Shown here piece by piece: positions 8,601-18,059 of a stretch of 64,000 bases of DNA. The first letter of the stretch is position 1; the number at the start of each line of letters is the position of its first letter. The stretch is from positions 3,596,001-3,660,000 of the forward strand of contig OY759675.1 of assembly GCA_963662515.1 (NCBI GenBank). The letters run 5' to 3'. Both the position numbers and the translations under genes were made by a program. Under the pieces are notes generated by a model. It searched no databases and was not told the origin of the DNA. It worked only from the letters and a program-made list of their open reading frames with translations. Origin of the DNA: JAFGDI01 sp963662515. GTDB taxonomy: Bacteria; Planctomycetota; Phycisphaerae; Sedimentisphaerales; SM23-30.

Positions 8601-11100
8601 GGTATTAAGAGAGGGTATATGCCCAGGCAACCCCAACCGCAATGTTTTCCTGTTTGACAATGTAAATGTACCGGCGGTAATATCATATCTGGCTGCCTGC
8701 ACACTGGTACACGAAAATGACCATACCCATAAAAATTACTTCCTTTACCGCGACACAGAGAACACTGGTGAGTGGATGTTCATTCCGTGGGACAAGGACC
8801 TTACCTATGGTATCAACCATGGCATAGCCGGCATCATCGCTGACCAGGATTGGCCCGATGATCTGAGCAGGTCACCCAGCCACCCATTCTACGGCAGTAA
8901 GCGGCATCAAAAAACTGACTATCAGTGGAACAGGCTCTTTGATGCGATCTATGCTGATCCAACCGCAAGAGAGATGTATGTCAGACGCCTGCGTACACTC
9001 ATGGACACACACCTGCAGGCCCCTGGAACGCCAACAGCAGAATTGCTGCAAGAAAAGCAGGTAGATGAACTGGTGGCTTTATTGACACCAGAATTATATA
9101 CACCTGTATATCAGGCAAGCGTCAACTTACTCAAAAACTCGTATCTACCAGTTCGGCGTACCCATTTGTATGTTAATCATCTGCATGATACGACCTGGCC
9201 TGATGACCCGGCTAATATACCAGATGCCCAGCCGGAAGTGTTAACACTGCAAATAGGGGCAATAGAGTATAACCCGACCTCCTGGAACCAGGATGAGGAA
9301 TATATAGAGATACTCAACCCCAACAGCTTTGCCGCTGACATTAGCGGCTGGCAGGTTTCTGGCGGTATTGACCACACCTTCCCGGGCGGAACAGTAATAC
9401 CAGCAAATGGGAAAATGTATATAACCCCAAATGCTCTGGCCTTCAGAAACAGGTCTGATTCTCCTAAAGGCGGCGAACACCTGTTCGTGCAGGGCAATTT
9501 CAGCGGTCATCTGTCAAGCTGGGGCGAGACCATAACCATAACTGACCTGCAGGGCAATATAGCCGCTAACCAGACATATACCGGCAGCCCCAGTGACACC
9601 CAGCAGTATCTGCGGATAAGCGAGATAATGTATCATCCACTGGACTCGACCGACCCGGCTTATGAAAGCTCAGATTTTGAATATATTGAGCTGGTTAATA
9701 CAGGAACAAACACACTTTCACTGGATAATGTCGCCTTTACAAAAGGCATATCATATACCTTCCCGGCTGGCACACAACTGGCAGGCGGAGAATATATCTT
9801 ACTGGTAAAAAATGCCTCTGCATTTGCCTCCCGCTACTCGATAGCCAGTGGTATTCAGTTATTGGAAGGTTATGAGGGTAATCTTTCCAATGGCGGCGAG
9901 ATCATCAAACTGGAAGACCATACTCACAGTTCAGTTCTGGATTTTGAATATGATGACAAGTGGTATGACATAACTGACGGCGAGGGCTTCTCGCTGGTTT
10001 ATGCCGGGACATTAACCGGAGAGCCAGTTTCATATTCTACCAAAGCTGCCTGGCGAGCCAGTACTTTCAGCGGCGGTTCACCTGGCCTTGCTGAACAGGG
10101 TTTGACTGCTGGCAGTATTGTGATCAATGAAATACTGGCCCACTCTCATGCCGGTCAACCTGACTGGATAGAGTTGTATAACACTACCAGCCAGAATATA
10201 AATATTGGCGGCTGGTATCTTTCTGATAAAAACGACAGTCTGGCAGATATAACAAAATATCAGATACCAGACAATACCATAATTGCCGCTAAAGGCTATA
10301 TGCTTTTCTCTCAGGACAGCTCATTTGGCAGCAGTTCACAACCTGAAGAAAAAAGATTTGGACTCAGCGAAGCTGGCGAGACAGTTTATCTTTACTCTGG
10401 CCAGAATGGTGAAGTTACCGGTTACTATCAGACACAACAAAAGTTTGATGCATCAGAAACCGGTGTAAGTTTTGGCCGTTATGAAAAATCATCTCTCAGC
10501 AGCGGTTATGATTTTGTTCGCATGGCAACAGCTACCCCACTGGCAGCAAATAGTGGGCCAATGATACCAGAGTTGGTAATAACCGAGATCATGTATGACC
10601 CGGAACAGGGTACAGACAGTGAATACATTGAGTTATACAATCGCAGCGACAATGCCATAACCCTGATGACAGAAGTTTCAACCGAAACTATAGCCGGCCA
10701 GGTAGTTACAGAACAATTGCCCTGGCGAATTAACGGCATTGGTTTCGAATTCAGTTCAGGTGTGATAATAGCACCTTATGAATACATAATCGTGGCTCGA
10801 GTGCCATCAACCTTTGCCGCAACTTATGCCGGGCTGGTACCGGCTGGTACCAGGGTATTTGGCCCATACAGCGGCAAACTCAGTAATGAAGGTGAAGATA
10901 TCCAGTTGCAAATACCCGGCGATCAGGAATATGGCCAAGAACGCTATTATATTCCACTCGAAAAGATCGAGTATTCGATTGACAGCCCCTGGCCGACCAA
11001 TGCAAGTGGAACAGGCAGAGCACTGATCAGAACCGGCAAAGCAATTTATGCTGATGACCCGGCTAACTGGCAGGGTGCAGATCCTACCCCTGGCATGTAA
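5614..11100 (+). CDS. Giant secreted CotH-kinase / lamin-tail-domain protein with dockerin repeats
   Basis: An 1,828-residue exported protein. After a signal peptide (to about residue 31) come a discoidin-like domain (about 32-190, with NFAIDNDSNTKYLHF and IELLG), a dockerin-like pair (about 290-345), a first lamin-tail domain (about 346-470) and a jelly-roll-like block containing GFVAYINGMPVA. A CotH kinase-like domain follows (about 817-1190; FIRHRGGN, HENDHTHKNYFLYRD and IPWDKDLTYG carry the conserved acidic positions), then four more lamin-tail domains starting near 1211, 1331, 1499 and 1653. CotH proteins are atypical kinases, and in spore coats they phosphorylate CotB/CotG; the target here is unknown. 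GAGGGG six bases before the ATG supports the start. A strong terminator follows. Confidence 0.85.
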   Translation: MFSLCMNYRSILTPLLFTGMIFASPAWLKADYDITAPGDTVVGVPDGIGEWPEKEAPNFAIDNDSNTKYLHFKSEGESTGLKVTPQPTDMIVIGMTFTTANDRDDRDPISFELYGSNDGIDGTYSLIYSGPITEMAQATPMPRYTKTQPILFDNSFDYDHYMVMFPATRTSNPGSVQIAEIELLGTSTDGLPPIVEAGSSTIIHIDDPELTMDATIVSYGENPDLEWQITGAPAGIDITDLAFSPDRYTLTPTITFPSVAGKYLLSLSATTVNGSAYDTTTIIITDSLCPEGDVNNDCQINMEDLEVIADNWLNSLITTPNPDRQANGISLTDFAVLAGNWAKQGPEIVISEFLAINTAKYPLAANEIVDEDNDSSDWLELCNVSDETINLEGWYLTSDAADLKEWEIPALTLAPEEFCIIFASGKNRRVPGENLHTNFNISSDPGFLALVKPDGKTIVHKYNYPTQFGDISYGMASPYVKPTEEITLVAPGAQALAYIPTDDSLGLSWTQSQFSPTNWLSGTTGIAYERSPGTYDYRPLMGLNVGAMHNSNCSVYIRVPFTIDDLSGLNSMTLSVKYDDGFVAYINGMPVAQSANTPTPLTWNSKASVNQPDGNAIVYQDFYLNQETLEYLQVGDNVLAIHGLNDKIDSSDFLCMPQLTAMQDHAVSIVSSIDAYFQTATPGVKNTTGQMELGPQVLEVTENPEPINENVNLTITAKVTATDMPVSTVTMNYLIGFSSESTVTMSDDGQGADQTAGDGIYTAIIPASAYDAGDMVRWSVEATDTQGAITRVPQYLLSENSPRYYGTIINDPSINTNINVLQYFVQDVYASNTDTGTRCSVYYLGEFYDNVFIRHRGGNTTSGNKIQFNDGYHFRFDPAYERVDEINLNTNGNDPTYLRPLLSFPIYEQAGVACSKVFPVHVIQNNSYLGVRIFIEQPDRHLLRRAGLDDRGSFYKVYSDLSYDDDPDTQGLQDYKRDEQPLRKITRLYEDNSDIAVLREGICPGNPNRNVFLFDNVNVPAVISYLAACTLVHENDHTHKNYFLYRDTENTGEWMFIPWDKDLTYGINHGIAGIIADQDWPDDLSRSPSHPFYGSKRHQKTDYQWNRLFDAIYADPTAREMYVRRLRTLMDTHLQAPGTPTAELLQEKQVDELVALLTPELYTPVYQASVNLLKNSYLPVRRTHLYVNHLHDTTWPDDPANIPDAQPEVLTLQIGAIEYNPTSWNQDEEYIEILNPNSFAADISGWQVSGGIDHTFPGGTVIPANGKMYITPNALAFRNRSDSPKGGEHLFVQGNFSGHLSSWGETITITDLQGNIAANQTYTGSPSDTQQYLRISEIMYHPLDSTDPAYESSDFEYIELVNTGTNTLSLDNVAFTKGISYTFPAGTQLAGGEYILLVKNASAFASRYSIASGIQLLEGYEGNLSNGGEIIKLEDHTHSSVLDFEYDDKWYDITDGEGFSLVYAGTLTGEPVSYSTKAAWRASTFSGGSPGLAEQGLTAGSIVINEILAHSHAGQPDWIELYNTTSQNINIGGWYLSDKNDSLADITKYQIPDNTIIAAKGYMLFSQDSSFGSSSQPEEKRFGLSEAGETVYLYSGQNGEVTGYYQTQQKFDASETGVSFGRYEKSSLSSGYDFVRMATATPLAANSGPMIPELVITEIMYDPEQGTDSEYIELYNRSDNAITLMTEVSTETIAGQVVTEQLPWRINGIGFEFSSGVIIAPYEYIIVARVPSTFAATYAGLVPAGTRVFGPYSGKLSNEGEDIQLQIPGDQEYGQERYYIPLEKIEYSIDSPWPTNASGTGRALIRTGKAIYADDPANWQGADPTPGM

Positions 11101-11154
11101 GCTAAACAAATAACAATTGTAACCTTTCGTAGTTACAAACAATTTAAAACAGAG

Positions 11155-11206
11155 CAGCCCGTTAAGCAAGCAATAAAAATGCTCCTTAACGGGCTGTTGT
11201 TTTTTT
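11155..11206 (+). terminator. Strong intrinsic terminator after the CotH gene
   Basis: A 12-bp perfect stem (CAGCCCGTTAAG / CTTAACGGGCTG) with an 18-base loop, followed by TTGTTTTTTT. It separates this gene from the convergent GH92 gene, whose stop lies 25 bases further on, and may act for both strands. Confidence 0.9.
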
Positions 11207-11230
11207 AACGATAATTATCACAAAATAATA

Positions 11231-13507
11231 TTATCTGGCCGGTCTGTCAGTCATATCTGCACCAAACTGCTGATTGGGAGTAGCTCCCATTTCAATTTCC
11301 AGCTTACCGCCTGAAGTGATCATATCATGAGTGATATAAGATCTTGTATAAGGCTCACCATTGTACTTAACCGACTGAATATAAATATTTTCCTTACTGT
11401 TATTATGAGCGACAACAGTAAAGTTTTTACCATTGGGCTGCTTAACAGTAACTTCATCTAAAGCCGGACTGCCTAAGACATAAACCCCTTTAGCCGGGTG
11501 AACGGGGTAAAAACCCATAGCCGACATAATGTACCAGGCCGACATCTGGCCGCAGTCTTCATTACCGCTAAGACCATCAGGCTGGTCATGATACAGAGTA
11601 TCAAGCACCTGACGAACCCGTTGGGCAGACTTCCACTGCTGGCCAACAAAGGCATACATATAAATCGTATGATGACTAGGCTCATTTCCATGGGCATACT
11701 GGCCGATCAGACCTGATATATCAGAAGATGCTCCTTCACCGAGGTCTGAACTCATATTAAAAAGAGTATCCAGCTTTTTAATATATGCCTCTTCAGAACC
11801 AAAAAGTTCTACCAGACCATAAGGATCATGCGGCACCAGCCAGGTATATTGCCAGGCATTTCCCTCGCAATAATCATCACTGCGATGCTGGGAAGAGATC
11901 GGGTCAAACGGGTCACGCCATGAGCCATCTGCCATTTTACCACGCATAAACAAAGTATCTTTATCAAAATACTGAGCATAAACCTTTGAGCGATTCAGGA
12001 AATATTCATAATCTTCCATCTTGCCCAGGTCTTTGGCCATAAGAGCTATACAATGATCATCAATAGCATATTCCAGACTCTTGGCCACAGCCTCATTCTC
12101 CTTATCACCAGGTATATACCCCATCTCTTTGAGATACTTTACACCTTGACGGTCATTCATAGCAGAATCTTTGATCGCCTTATATGCCAGTTCAACATCA
12201 TAGTCGCGGAATCCTTTGAAATAAGCATCAACAATTACCGGCACGGCGTGATAACCAACCATAGTACCAGTTTCATTGCCCAACAGATGCCAAATGGGCA
12301 ATATGCCCTGCTGCTGATAAATAGCCAGCATAGATTTTACCATGTCATTTATACGCTCTGGCTGATAAATAGTCAGTAGCGGATGCTGAGTGCGATATGT
12401 GTCCCAGAGTGAGAAAATACTGTAATTCTGGAACCCGGGATTAGTATATACCTTTTTATCTGTACCGCGATAATCACCATTACTGTCATTGAACAGAACC
12501 GGGGCGATCATTGAATGATACAGTGCAGTATAAAATATCTTAGTGGTCTTAGGATCAGCCTTAACCTGGAATTTATTGAGCTCCTTATTCCAACTGGCCC
12601 TGGCCTTAGCTCTGATCGCCTCAAAATCCCAGTCCGGCATTTCGGCCTCAATATTAGCAACAGCATTTTCCACACTCACCGGCGACAAGGCAACTTTAAC
12701 CATCACCGGCTTATCGGCTTTGACAAAATTGATTACACCAGTAATAGCCGCCGACTTACCAGAGTCCCCTTCAAGCAGGTTCTTGCCATCATAAATAGCA
12801 ACAGACTCAGCCGCGGTTTGTAGTCTGACAGCAAAAAACACTCGCTGATCTGATGCCCAGCCAGAAGAGAAACGGTAACCGCCGTATGTGGTATCATCGA
12901 TCTTCGTAAAATGAGTCTCTTTAACACTGTCACAATTACCAGTTATAAGATTAAATAATACCCTGCCGGCAGTATCAGCAGGGAAGCTGTATCGGTGCAA
13001 TGCCACTCTCTCTGTTGCAGTCAACTCAACTTTTGTATTATATCTATCAAGAACAACACTATAATATTCCGGATTGACGGTCTCGTTGTCATGACTGTAT
13101 TTTGATGCGTAGCCAGATTCCGGGTCCTGATCACTGCCGGTATTTATCTTGAGCTCTCCGGTAGTTGGCATAACCAGAATATCGCCCAGGTCTGCACAGC
13201 CTGTACCACTGAGATGCAGGTGTGAAAAGCCTATAGTGATCGTATCAGAATAATGATATCCTGAACACCAGTCCCAGCCTTTATGAATATTATTCGGGCC
13301 TACCTGAATTGCACCCAAAGGAACCGATGCCCCCAGGAAAGTGTGGCCATGCCCGCCAGTACCAATATATGGGTCAACATGCTGCACCAGGTCAACATCA
13401 ACGGGGGCAACAGCCTTATCAGCCTTAACCGCTGAGCCATCATCACTACAGCCAGCCAAAACTGCTAAAGCCAGTAATTGGACAGTAACAAAGATCTTCT
13501 TTAACAT
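11231..13507 (-). CDS. GH92 family alpha-mannosidase lipoprotein
   Basis: A 758-residue protein with a lipoprotein signal (LAVLAGC, Cys19 lipobox), so it is anchored to a membrane. GH92 signatures run throughout: VDPYIGTGGHGHTFLGAS and PLGAIQVGP at the start, GWDWCSGYHYSD, GFSHLHLSGTGC, and near the C-terminus GNEDCGQMSAWYIMSAMGFYP, which contains the conserved catalytic acid region. GH92 enzymes are Ca-dependent exo-alpha-mannosidases that trim N-glycan or yeast mannan mannose. Length fits the family. A GGAG site lies eight bases before the ATG. It stands alone with its own upstream spacer, without visible mannose-uptake neighbours. Confidence 0.93.
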   Translation of the reverse strand: MLKKIFVTVQLLALAVLAGCSDDGSAVKADKAVAPVDVDLVQHVDPYIGTGGHGHTFLGASVPLGAIQVGPNNIHKGWDWCSGYHYSDTITIGFSHLHLSGTGCADLGDILVMPTTGELKINTGSDQDPESGYASKYSHDNETVNPEYYSVVLDRYNTKVELTATERVALHRYSFPADTAGRVLFNLITGNCDSVKETHFTKIDDTTYGGYRFSSGWASDQRVFFAVRLQTAAESVAIYDGKNLLEGDSGKSAAITGVINFVKADKPVMVKVALSPVSVENAVANIEAEMPDWDFEAIRAKARASWNKELNKFQVKADPKTTKIFYTALYHSMIAPVLFNDSNGDYRGTDKKVYTNPGFQNYSIFSLWDTYRTQHPLLTIYQPERINDMVKSMLAIYQQQGILPIWHLLGNETGTMVGYHAVPVIVDAYFKGFRDYDVELAYKAIKDSAMNDRQGVKYLKEMGYIPGDKENEAVAKSLEYAIDDHCIALMAKDLGKMEDYEYFLNRSKVYAQYFDKDTLFMRGKMADGSWRDPFDPISSQHRSDDYCEGNAWQYTWLVPHDPYGLVELFGSEEAYIKKLDTLFNMSSDLGEGASSDISGLIGQYAHGNEPSHHTIYMYAFVGQQWKSAQRVRQVLDTLYHDQPDGLSGNEDCGQMSAWYIMSAMGFYPVHPAKGVYVLGSPALDEVTVKQPNGKNFTVVAHNNSKENIYIQSVKYNGEPYTRSYITHDMITSGGKLEIEMGATPNQQFGADMTDRPAR

Positions 13508-13961
13508 AATTTACTCCAGTCTCTTAAGTTAAGTTATTATTGTTCAGTAAATACCCTGTCACAGTGTAATAAATCAAGCCGCAAAGCCCTCTGTGAGATT
13601 GTGACGCACAATACATTCCAGACAAAACTCATAGGTATTTCACATGCAATAATGTTACAATTATACTATACAACCCCATTTTAGCGGGTCAAAAGCTATT
13701 ATTTACTAAACAATAGTATAACTTGCCACTGCAAACAATGAAAGATAAAACCACCTTAAGATTTGACAAATAGTATTTAGGTTTGACATAGAGCTCTGTT
13801 AAGATTGGACAATTAGTGCTCCGCGGTGGAGAGGCTCTTAGAAACATACAAACCGCCCCTGGCAAAGCCAGAAATCATCAGGCGTAATAATTCTCTACTG
13901 TGTAGCTGAGTCCTATGCCATAAAGGTTGTAAGGGTAAAATTAATTACTTATAATAAAGGC
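13508..13961. other. Intergenic region with a possible structured RNA upstream of truA
   Basis: No gene is visible. About 13,817-13,920 (plus strand) is GC-richer than its surroundings and foldable: GTGGAGAG can pair with TTCTCTAC, enclosing a nested hairpin CTGGC-AAA-GCCAG within CGCC...GGCG. The stretch GCTCCGCGGTGGAGAGGC followed by TCTTAGAAAC resembles part of the 3' half of E. coli 6S RNA, but the 5' half does not match. Two TTGACA boxes (13763-13768, 13783-13788) lie just upstream without clear -10 partners. Confidence 0.3.
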
Positions 13962-14735
13962 ATGACAGAAGTAATAAGGCGAAATGTAAAATTGATAATA
14001 AGTTATGATGGCACAGACTATCATGGCTGGCAACGACAAGATGGCAAGGACTTGCCAACTATTCAGCAGGTATTAGAAGAAGTCATCTCAGGGGTTGCCA
14101 GACACCCGGTTTTATTGCAGGCTTCCGGACGAACTGATGCCGGGGTGCATGCTCAGGGCCAGGTGGCAAACTTTTTCTATAACGGCATAATACCAGCCCA
14201 CAAACTGGCTATGGTAGTTAATGCCGAGCTATCTCGCCTCAAGCCCGGCAGGCAGGACATTTTCCTGCTTAGCTCTCAGGAAGTGCCAGATAATTTTGAT
14301 GCTTGCGGTTCTGCTATCAGCAAGCTATATCGCTATAGCGTTTACAATCACTTGCGTAGATTCCCTGATTGTCAGCGTCGTGCATTCTATCTGCCAGCCA
14401 GAGTTGACCTCGACCTCATGCTAAAAGCAGCACCCGATCTGATCGGCACACACGATTTCCGATCACTGGCCAGCTCACTTTGCGACAAAAAAGACACAGT
14501 TCGCACAGTTTTACGCTGCGACATATACCGCAAGAACCACTATATCTATTTCGATGTAGAAGGCACCGGTTTCCTGCACAATATGGTACGAAATATCGTA
14601 GGATTATTACTGGACATAGGACAGGGACGCCGCCCGGCAGACTGCATACCCGGCATACTCGCGGCCCAACAAAGAGCCGCTTCCGGCAATCGCGCCCCCG
14701 CCAACGGCCTGTGCCTGCAATGGGTGCGATATTAA
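13962..14735 (+). CDS. truA: tRNA pseudouridine(38-40) synthase TruA
   Basis: A 257-residue enzyme that isomerises uridines 38-40 in the tRNA anticodon arm. It opens with VKLIISYDGTDYHGWQRQ and carries the catalytic loop ASGRTDAGVHAQGQ (Asp59), then LYRYSVYN, GTHDFRS and FLHNMVRNIVG in family order. Length is typical. The ATG at 13962 has only a close AAAGG before it, so the start is reasonable but not certain. It follows a 450-base spacer and is convergent with the chemoreceptor gene. Confidence 0.95.
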   Translation: MTEVIRRNVKLIISYDGTDYHGWQRQDGKDLPTIQQVLEEVISGVARHPVLLQASGRTDAGVHAQGQVANFFYNGIIPAHKLAMVVNAELSRLKPGRQDIFLLSSQEVPDNFDACGSAISKLYRYSVYNHLRRFPDCQRRAFYLPARVDLDLMLKAAPDLIGTHDFRSLASSLCDKKDTVRTVLRCDIYRKNHYIYFDVEGTGFLHNMVRNIVGLLLDIGQGRRPADCIPGILAAQQRAASGNRAPANGLCLQWVRY

Positions 14736-14838
14736 AACAATCACATACCTTGACTATTTACAGCTATTGTCTTTAATGTCATTATTATAATTTTGCAGAG
14801 CAATACTGGATTGCAGACTTGAACTGCAGCAACTAATA

Positions 14839-16794
14839 TCATTTTTTGCCTTCAACCAGTTCCACCAAATCCGAAACCAGACTATTAAGAGATTCTGCCT
14901 GACTATTAAGCTCTTCTGAAGCACTCGCTGACTCTTCAGCATTCGAGGCATTCTGCTGCGTCACACGATCTACCTCAACAACTGATTGGTTAATATTATC
15001 AACACCTCTGGCTTGCTCTTTGGAGGAAGATGCTATCTCAGCTATAAGCTCGTTGGTACGATTAACATGTTCGCTTATCTCTTCAAGCATAGAACCCACC
15101 TCTTGAGATATCTCAACACCGTTTTGGGAGTTTTTTACCGCCCTGTCTATCAGATCAGCAGTACCTCTGGCAGCATCAGCGCTTCTGATCGCCAGATTTC
15201 TCACCTCTTCAGCAACCACAGCAAACCCCTTACCCGCCTCACCTGCTCTGGCTGCTTCAACTGCAGCATTCAATGCAAGTAAGTTAGTTTGAAAGGCTAT
15301 TTCATCAATCACCTTAATTATCCTGGCTGTTTCATCGGCACTGCTGTGTATCTCGCTTATGGCACTTTTCATTCTTGCCATAGACTCTATACCCCTGCCC
15401 ACAGAATTGCGAGATTCATGGGCCAGGCTATTTGTTTGTGAAGCACTATCAGCATTCATCCTGCTGGCACTTGCAATTTCTTCCAATGCACTACTGGTTT
15501 CTTCCATAGCTGCAGCCTGCCTTACAGAACCATCTGCCAATGCCTGAGCTGCCGAACTGATCTGGCCGGAAGCAGCAGTTACCTGTCTGGCACCTGCCGA
15601 AAGAGATGCAACTATAGTCATTATCTTACGGGTAATCCCTGTTGATATAACCAACCAAATAATTACAGAAGTGACAGTACTAACAATAATAACTATACCA
15701 TATAGAGTATTTCCAGCAGCGTTTATTTCTACCATTTTATTAGCCGCGGCATTAACCTCATCTTCGTAACTAGAAGCCCCAATCACCCAGTCCCAGGGCT
15801 TATAATATATAACTCTGGCAATTTTACTTCGTGCCGGGCCATCACCTTCTTTGTGAACATATTTGTGCCCTTCGACTTTACCATTTGCCGCAACCGCTTT
15901 TTTAATCATATCCTGGAGATATTTATTACCATTATCATCTTGAATATCCCAGAGATTAGTTCCATCACTTCTGCCGCCTTTTGATATTATATAGTTACCC
16001 TTTGAGTCAAAAACAAAAGCATTTCCTGTCTGACATACCACAAGATCCATAACTATTTTGCGAATGGCAGTTACACTCTCCTGTGGAATACCTACATATA
16101 AAGCGCCTATAAGTTCACTTTTATCATTAAGGACAGGCTTATATGCTGTCAGATACCAGCGATCAACAACAAAGGCCCTGCCGGTATAAGTCTCACCTTT
16201 GAGTAATTTATCTACTACAGGGTTGACCTGTCCATCTGGATTTATGTGTGGAATATATGTACCAATCGCCCTGCACCCCTGTGCATTTTTAACATTAGTA
16301 CAAACTCGCAGCATATCATTTCCATTAACCCGCTGAAAGATAGTACAGGTAGCAGAAACCATACTCTGCACTTTATCTACTACCGGAGACTCTACACTGA
16401 TCGAACTGTTACGCCCCAGAAAGGTTTGCCCCAGACACAATTTGGGTATAGATAGCTCCTGACTATCACCAGTGAATTGATTGATGATTTTCCAATTTTC
16501 GATTTCATCAGATAGATTAGCCATACCAACTCTGAGCATAACATCCTCGGCAACTTTTAACGAGCTTTCTATCTGCTGACCAATTAATTCATTCTGTGCC
16601 TGACAAGCTGAATAAAACGATTCTACTATATGGTCAATATCTGAGATTACAAGTTTATTAGCCTCTTCCTGAGCAACCCTCAATACTTTCTGGCCCTGAT
16701 AATAACCCAAAACAACTATGACTAAAGCCGGAATTACAGACATCATAATTCCACAAGAAAGTAACTTTTTCTTCAAACTCATATTAACGATCAC
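14839..16794 (-). CDS. Methyl-accepting chemotaxis protein with periplasmic Cache domain
   Basis: A chemoreceptor of about 651 residues. There is a membrane helix near residues 10-32, a long extracytoplasmic sensor of Cache type (to about 360, with WYLTAYKPVLND and KPWDWVIGASSY), a second helix (about 366-390), and then the cytoplasmic signalling domain. The hairpin tip is clear: IDEIAFQTNLLALNAAVEAA...GKGFAVVAEEVRNLA. It senses a small ligand and controls CheA; no che genes are nearby. The open frame extends to a TTG at 16800, but AGGAGG at 16801-16806 is ideally placed (six bases) for the GTG at 16794, so I chose that start. Confidence 0.93.
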   Translation of the reverse strand: MIVNMSLKKKLLSCGIMMSVIPALVIVVLGYYQGQKVLRVAQEEANKLVISDIDHIVESFYSACQAQNELIGQQIESSLKVAEDVMLRVGMANLSDEIENWKIINQFTGDSQELSIPKLCLGQTFLGRNSSISVESPVVDKVQSMVSATCTIFQRVNGNDMLRVCTNVKNAQGCRAIGTYIPHINPDGQVNPVVDKLLKGETYTGRAFVVDRWYLTAYKPVLNDKSELIGALYVGIPQESVTAIRKIVMDLVVCQTGNAFVFDSKGNYIISKGGRSDGTNLWDIQDDNGNKYLQDMIKKAVAANGKVEGHKYVHKEGDGPARSKIARVIYYKPWDWVIGASSYEDEVNAAANKMVEINAAGNTLYGIVIIVSTVTSVIIWLVISTGITRKIMTIVASLSAGARQVTAASGQISSAAQALADGSVRQAAAMEETSSALEEIASASRMNADSASQTNSLAHESRNSVGRGIESMARMKSAISEIHSSADETARIIKVIDEIAFQTNLLALNAAVEAARAGEAGKGFAVVAEEVRNLAIRSADAARGTADLIDRAVKNSQNGVEISQEVGSMLEEISEHVNRTNELIAEIASSSKEQARGVDNINQSVVEVDRVTQQNASNAEESASASEELNSQAESLNSLVSDLVELVEGKK

Positions 16795-17240
16795 AATCAA
16801 CCTCCTCTTTCATAAATCCGTAGCGGTTCTAAACGAACAACACCGCTCACACTTGACAGATTCTCAGCAGACATCATCGTCAATAGACAGATCAACCTTA
16901 GGCAAAAAAATGGAAATTCCACAAAAAAGAAGAGTTAAAAGTAAAAAAAAATAAAATAAAAAACCATTTCTCACTCAATTTAATACAAAATCAACTTATT
17001 GAATAAATAATCATTCAATAAGAAACCATAGTATGTTATAGGACCTTGCCAGAACTAATAACAAAAAAATCATTATTCACATTCATGGGAACGCCGAGCG
17101 GATTAAGCAAAAAATCCACTCGCGTTCCCAAAGATCAATAAGCAGTTATCAGTTATAAAATGCCGGGCTATAACTCATATAAGTTTCAAAATAGTGAATA
17201 CATTAAGCTCTCTCTACCTCGAAAAAGAGAAGCAGTACCC
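16795..17240. other. Spacer between trpA and the chemoreceptor gene, with a long hairpin
   Basis: No gene is visible. At 17086-17130 GGGAACGCcGAGCGGATT pairs with AATCCACTCGCGTTCCC (one bulge, one wobble) around a short A-rich loop. There is no T-tract on either side, so it is either a factor-assisted terminator for the trp operon or a palindromic repeat. The stretch 16,900-17,060 is very A-rich and should hold the chemoreceptor promoter. Confidence 0.5.
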
Positions 17241-18041
17241 CTACCTCAGTTCCTTAGTGACATCAGCAATCGCATCTGCCAGGAATGTCGGGAGCTTATT
17301 GTAATTATCCTGATAGTTCTCTTCGATTATTTTTTCGAAAGCACTGCCAATGATTATCCCATCCGCCAAATCGCGTAATGTGCGGGCATCGGCAGCATTG
17401 GATACACCAAAGCCCAAACAGACCGGACTGTCGGTATGCATGCGGATACGATTAACATTGGCGGTGATCAGGTCAGTGTCAAGTGTACCAGAGCCGGTTA
17501 CGCCGGTGCGGGTTATAAGATAGATAAAACCACTGGCGGTCTTGACAATGTCACCCAGTCTTTCATTATCAGTAGTAGGCGCTACCAAATGTATCAACGG
17601 CAGTTCTGCGGGAACCTGACTAGTATATTCACCAGCCTCCTCCGGCGGCAGATCAACTATCAAAGCACCATCAGCACCGGCCGCCAGGGCATCAGCACCA
17701 AAGCGTTTGAGACCGTAACGAAACAGAGGATTGAAATAACTGAATAAGACAATAGGAGTCTCAATAGATTCAGAGCGGATAGCCCTGACCAGCTCTAATA
17801 CCCGGCCTAAATTCATGCCATTGGCAATAGCACGACCCGAAGCCCGCTGAATTACCGGGCCATCGCTGGTAGGATCAGAAAAAGGCACACCCAGCTCCAG
17901 CACATCAACACCGGCACGACAGGCTGAGATCAATATCTGCTTTGACATTTCAAAATCTGGGTCGCCGGCGGTAATATAGGCTACCAAAGCCTTTCGGCCA
18001 GCTTTTTTCAACTCAATAAATTTATTTGTTATACGATTCAT
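17241..18041 (-). CDS. trpA: Tryptophan synthase alpha subunit
   Basis: A 266-residue subunit that cleaves indole-3-glycerol phosphate to indole and glyceraldehyde-3-phosphate. The catalytic Glu is in VLELGVPFSDPTSDGPVIQ and the catalytic Asp in AYITAGDPDFE; the phosphate site GFGVSNAADA follows. It works with TrpB through an indole tunnel. It is the last gene of the trp operon and is separated from trpB by an unusual 219-base spacer that contains a MITE-like element. Its AAGGAAA ribosome site lies outside that element, so translation should be unaffected. Confidence 0.97.
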   Translation of the reverse strand: MNRITNKFIELKKAGRKALVAYITAGDPDFEMSKQILISACRAGVDVLELGVPFSDPTSDGPVIQRASGRAIANGMNLGRVLELVRAIRSESIETPIVLFSYFNPLFRYGLKRFGADALAAGADGALIVDLPPEEAGEYTSQVPAELPLIHLVAPTTDNERLGDIVKTASGFIYLITRTGVTGSGTLDTDLITANVNRIRMHTDSPVCLGFGVSNAADARTLRDLADGIIIGSAFEKIIEENYQDNYNKLPTFLADAIADVTKELR

Positions 18042-18059
18042 AGTAATTTCCTTATTTGA

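Noticed and set aside
17086..17130. Rho-independent terminator of the trp operon
   Set aside because: The hairpin is strong but has no T-tract on the trp (minus) strand, so it is recorded only as a hairpin.
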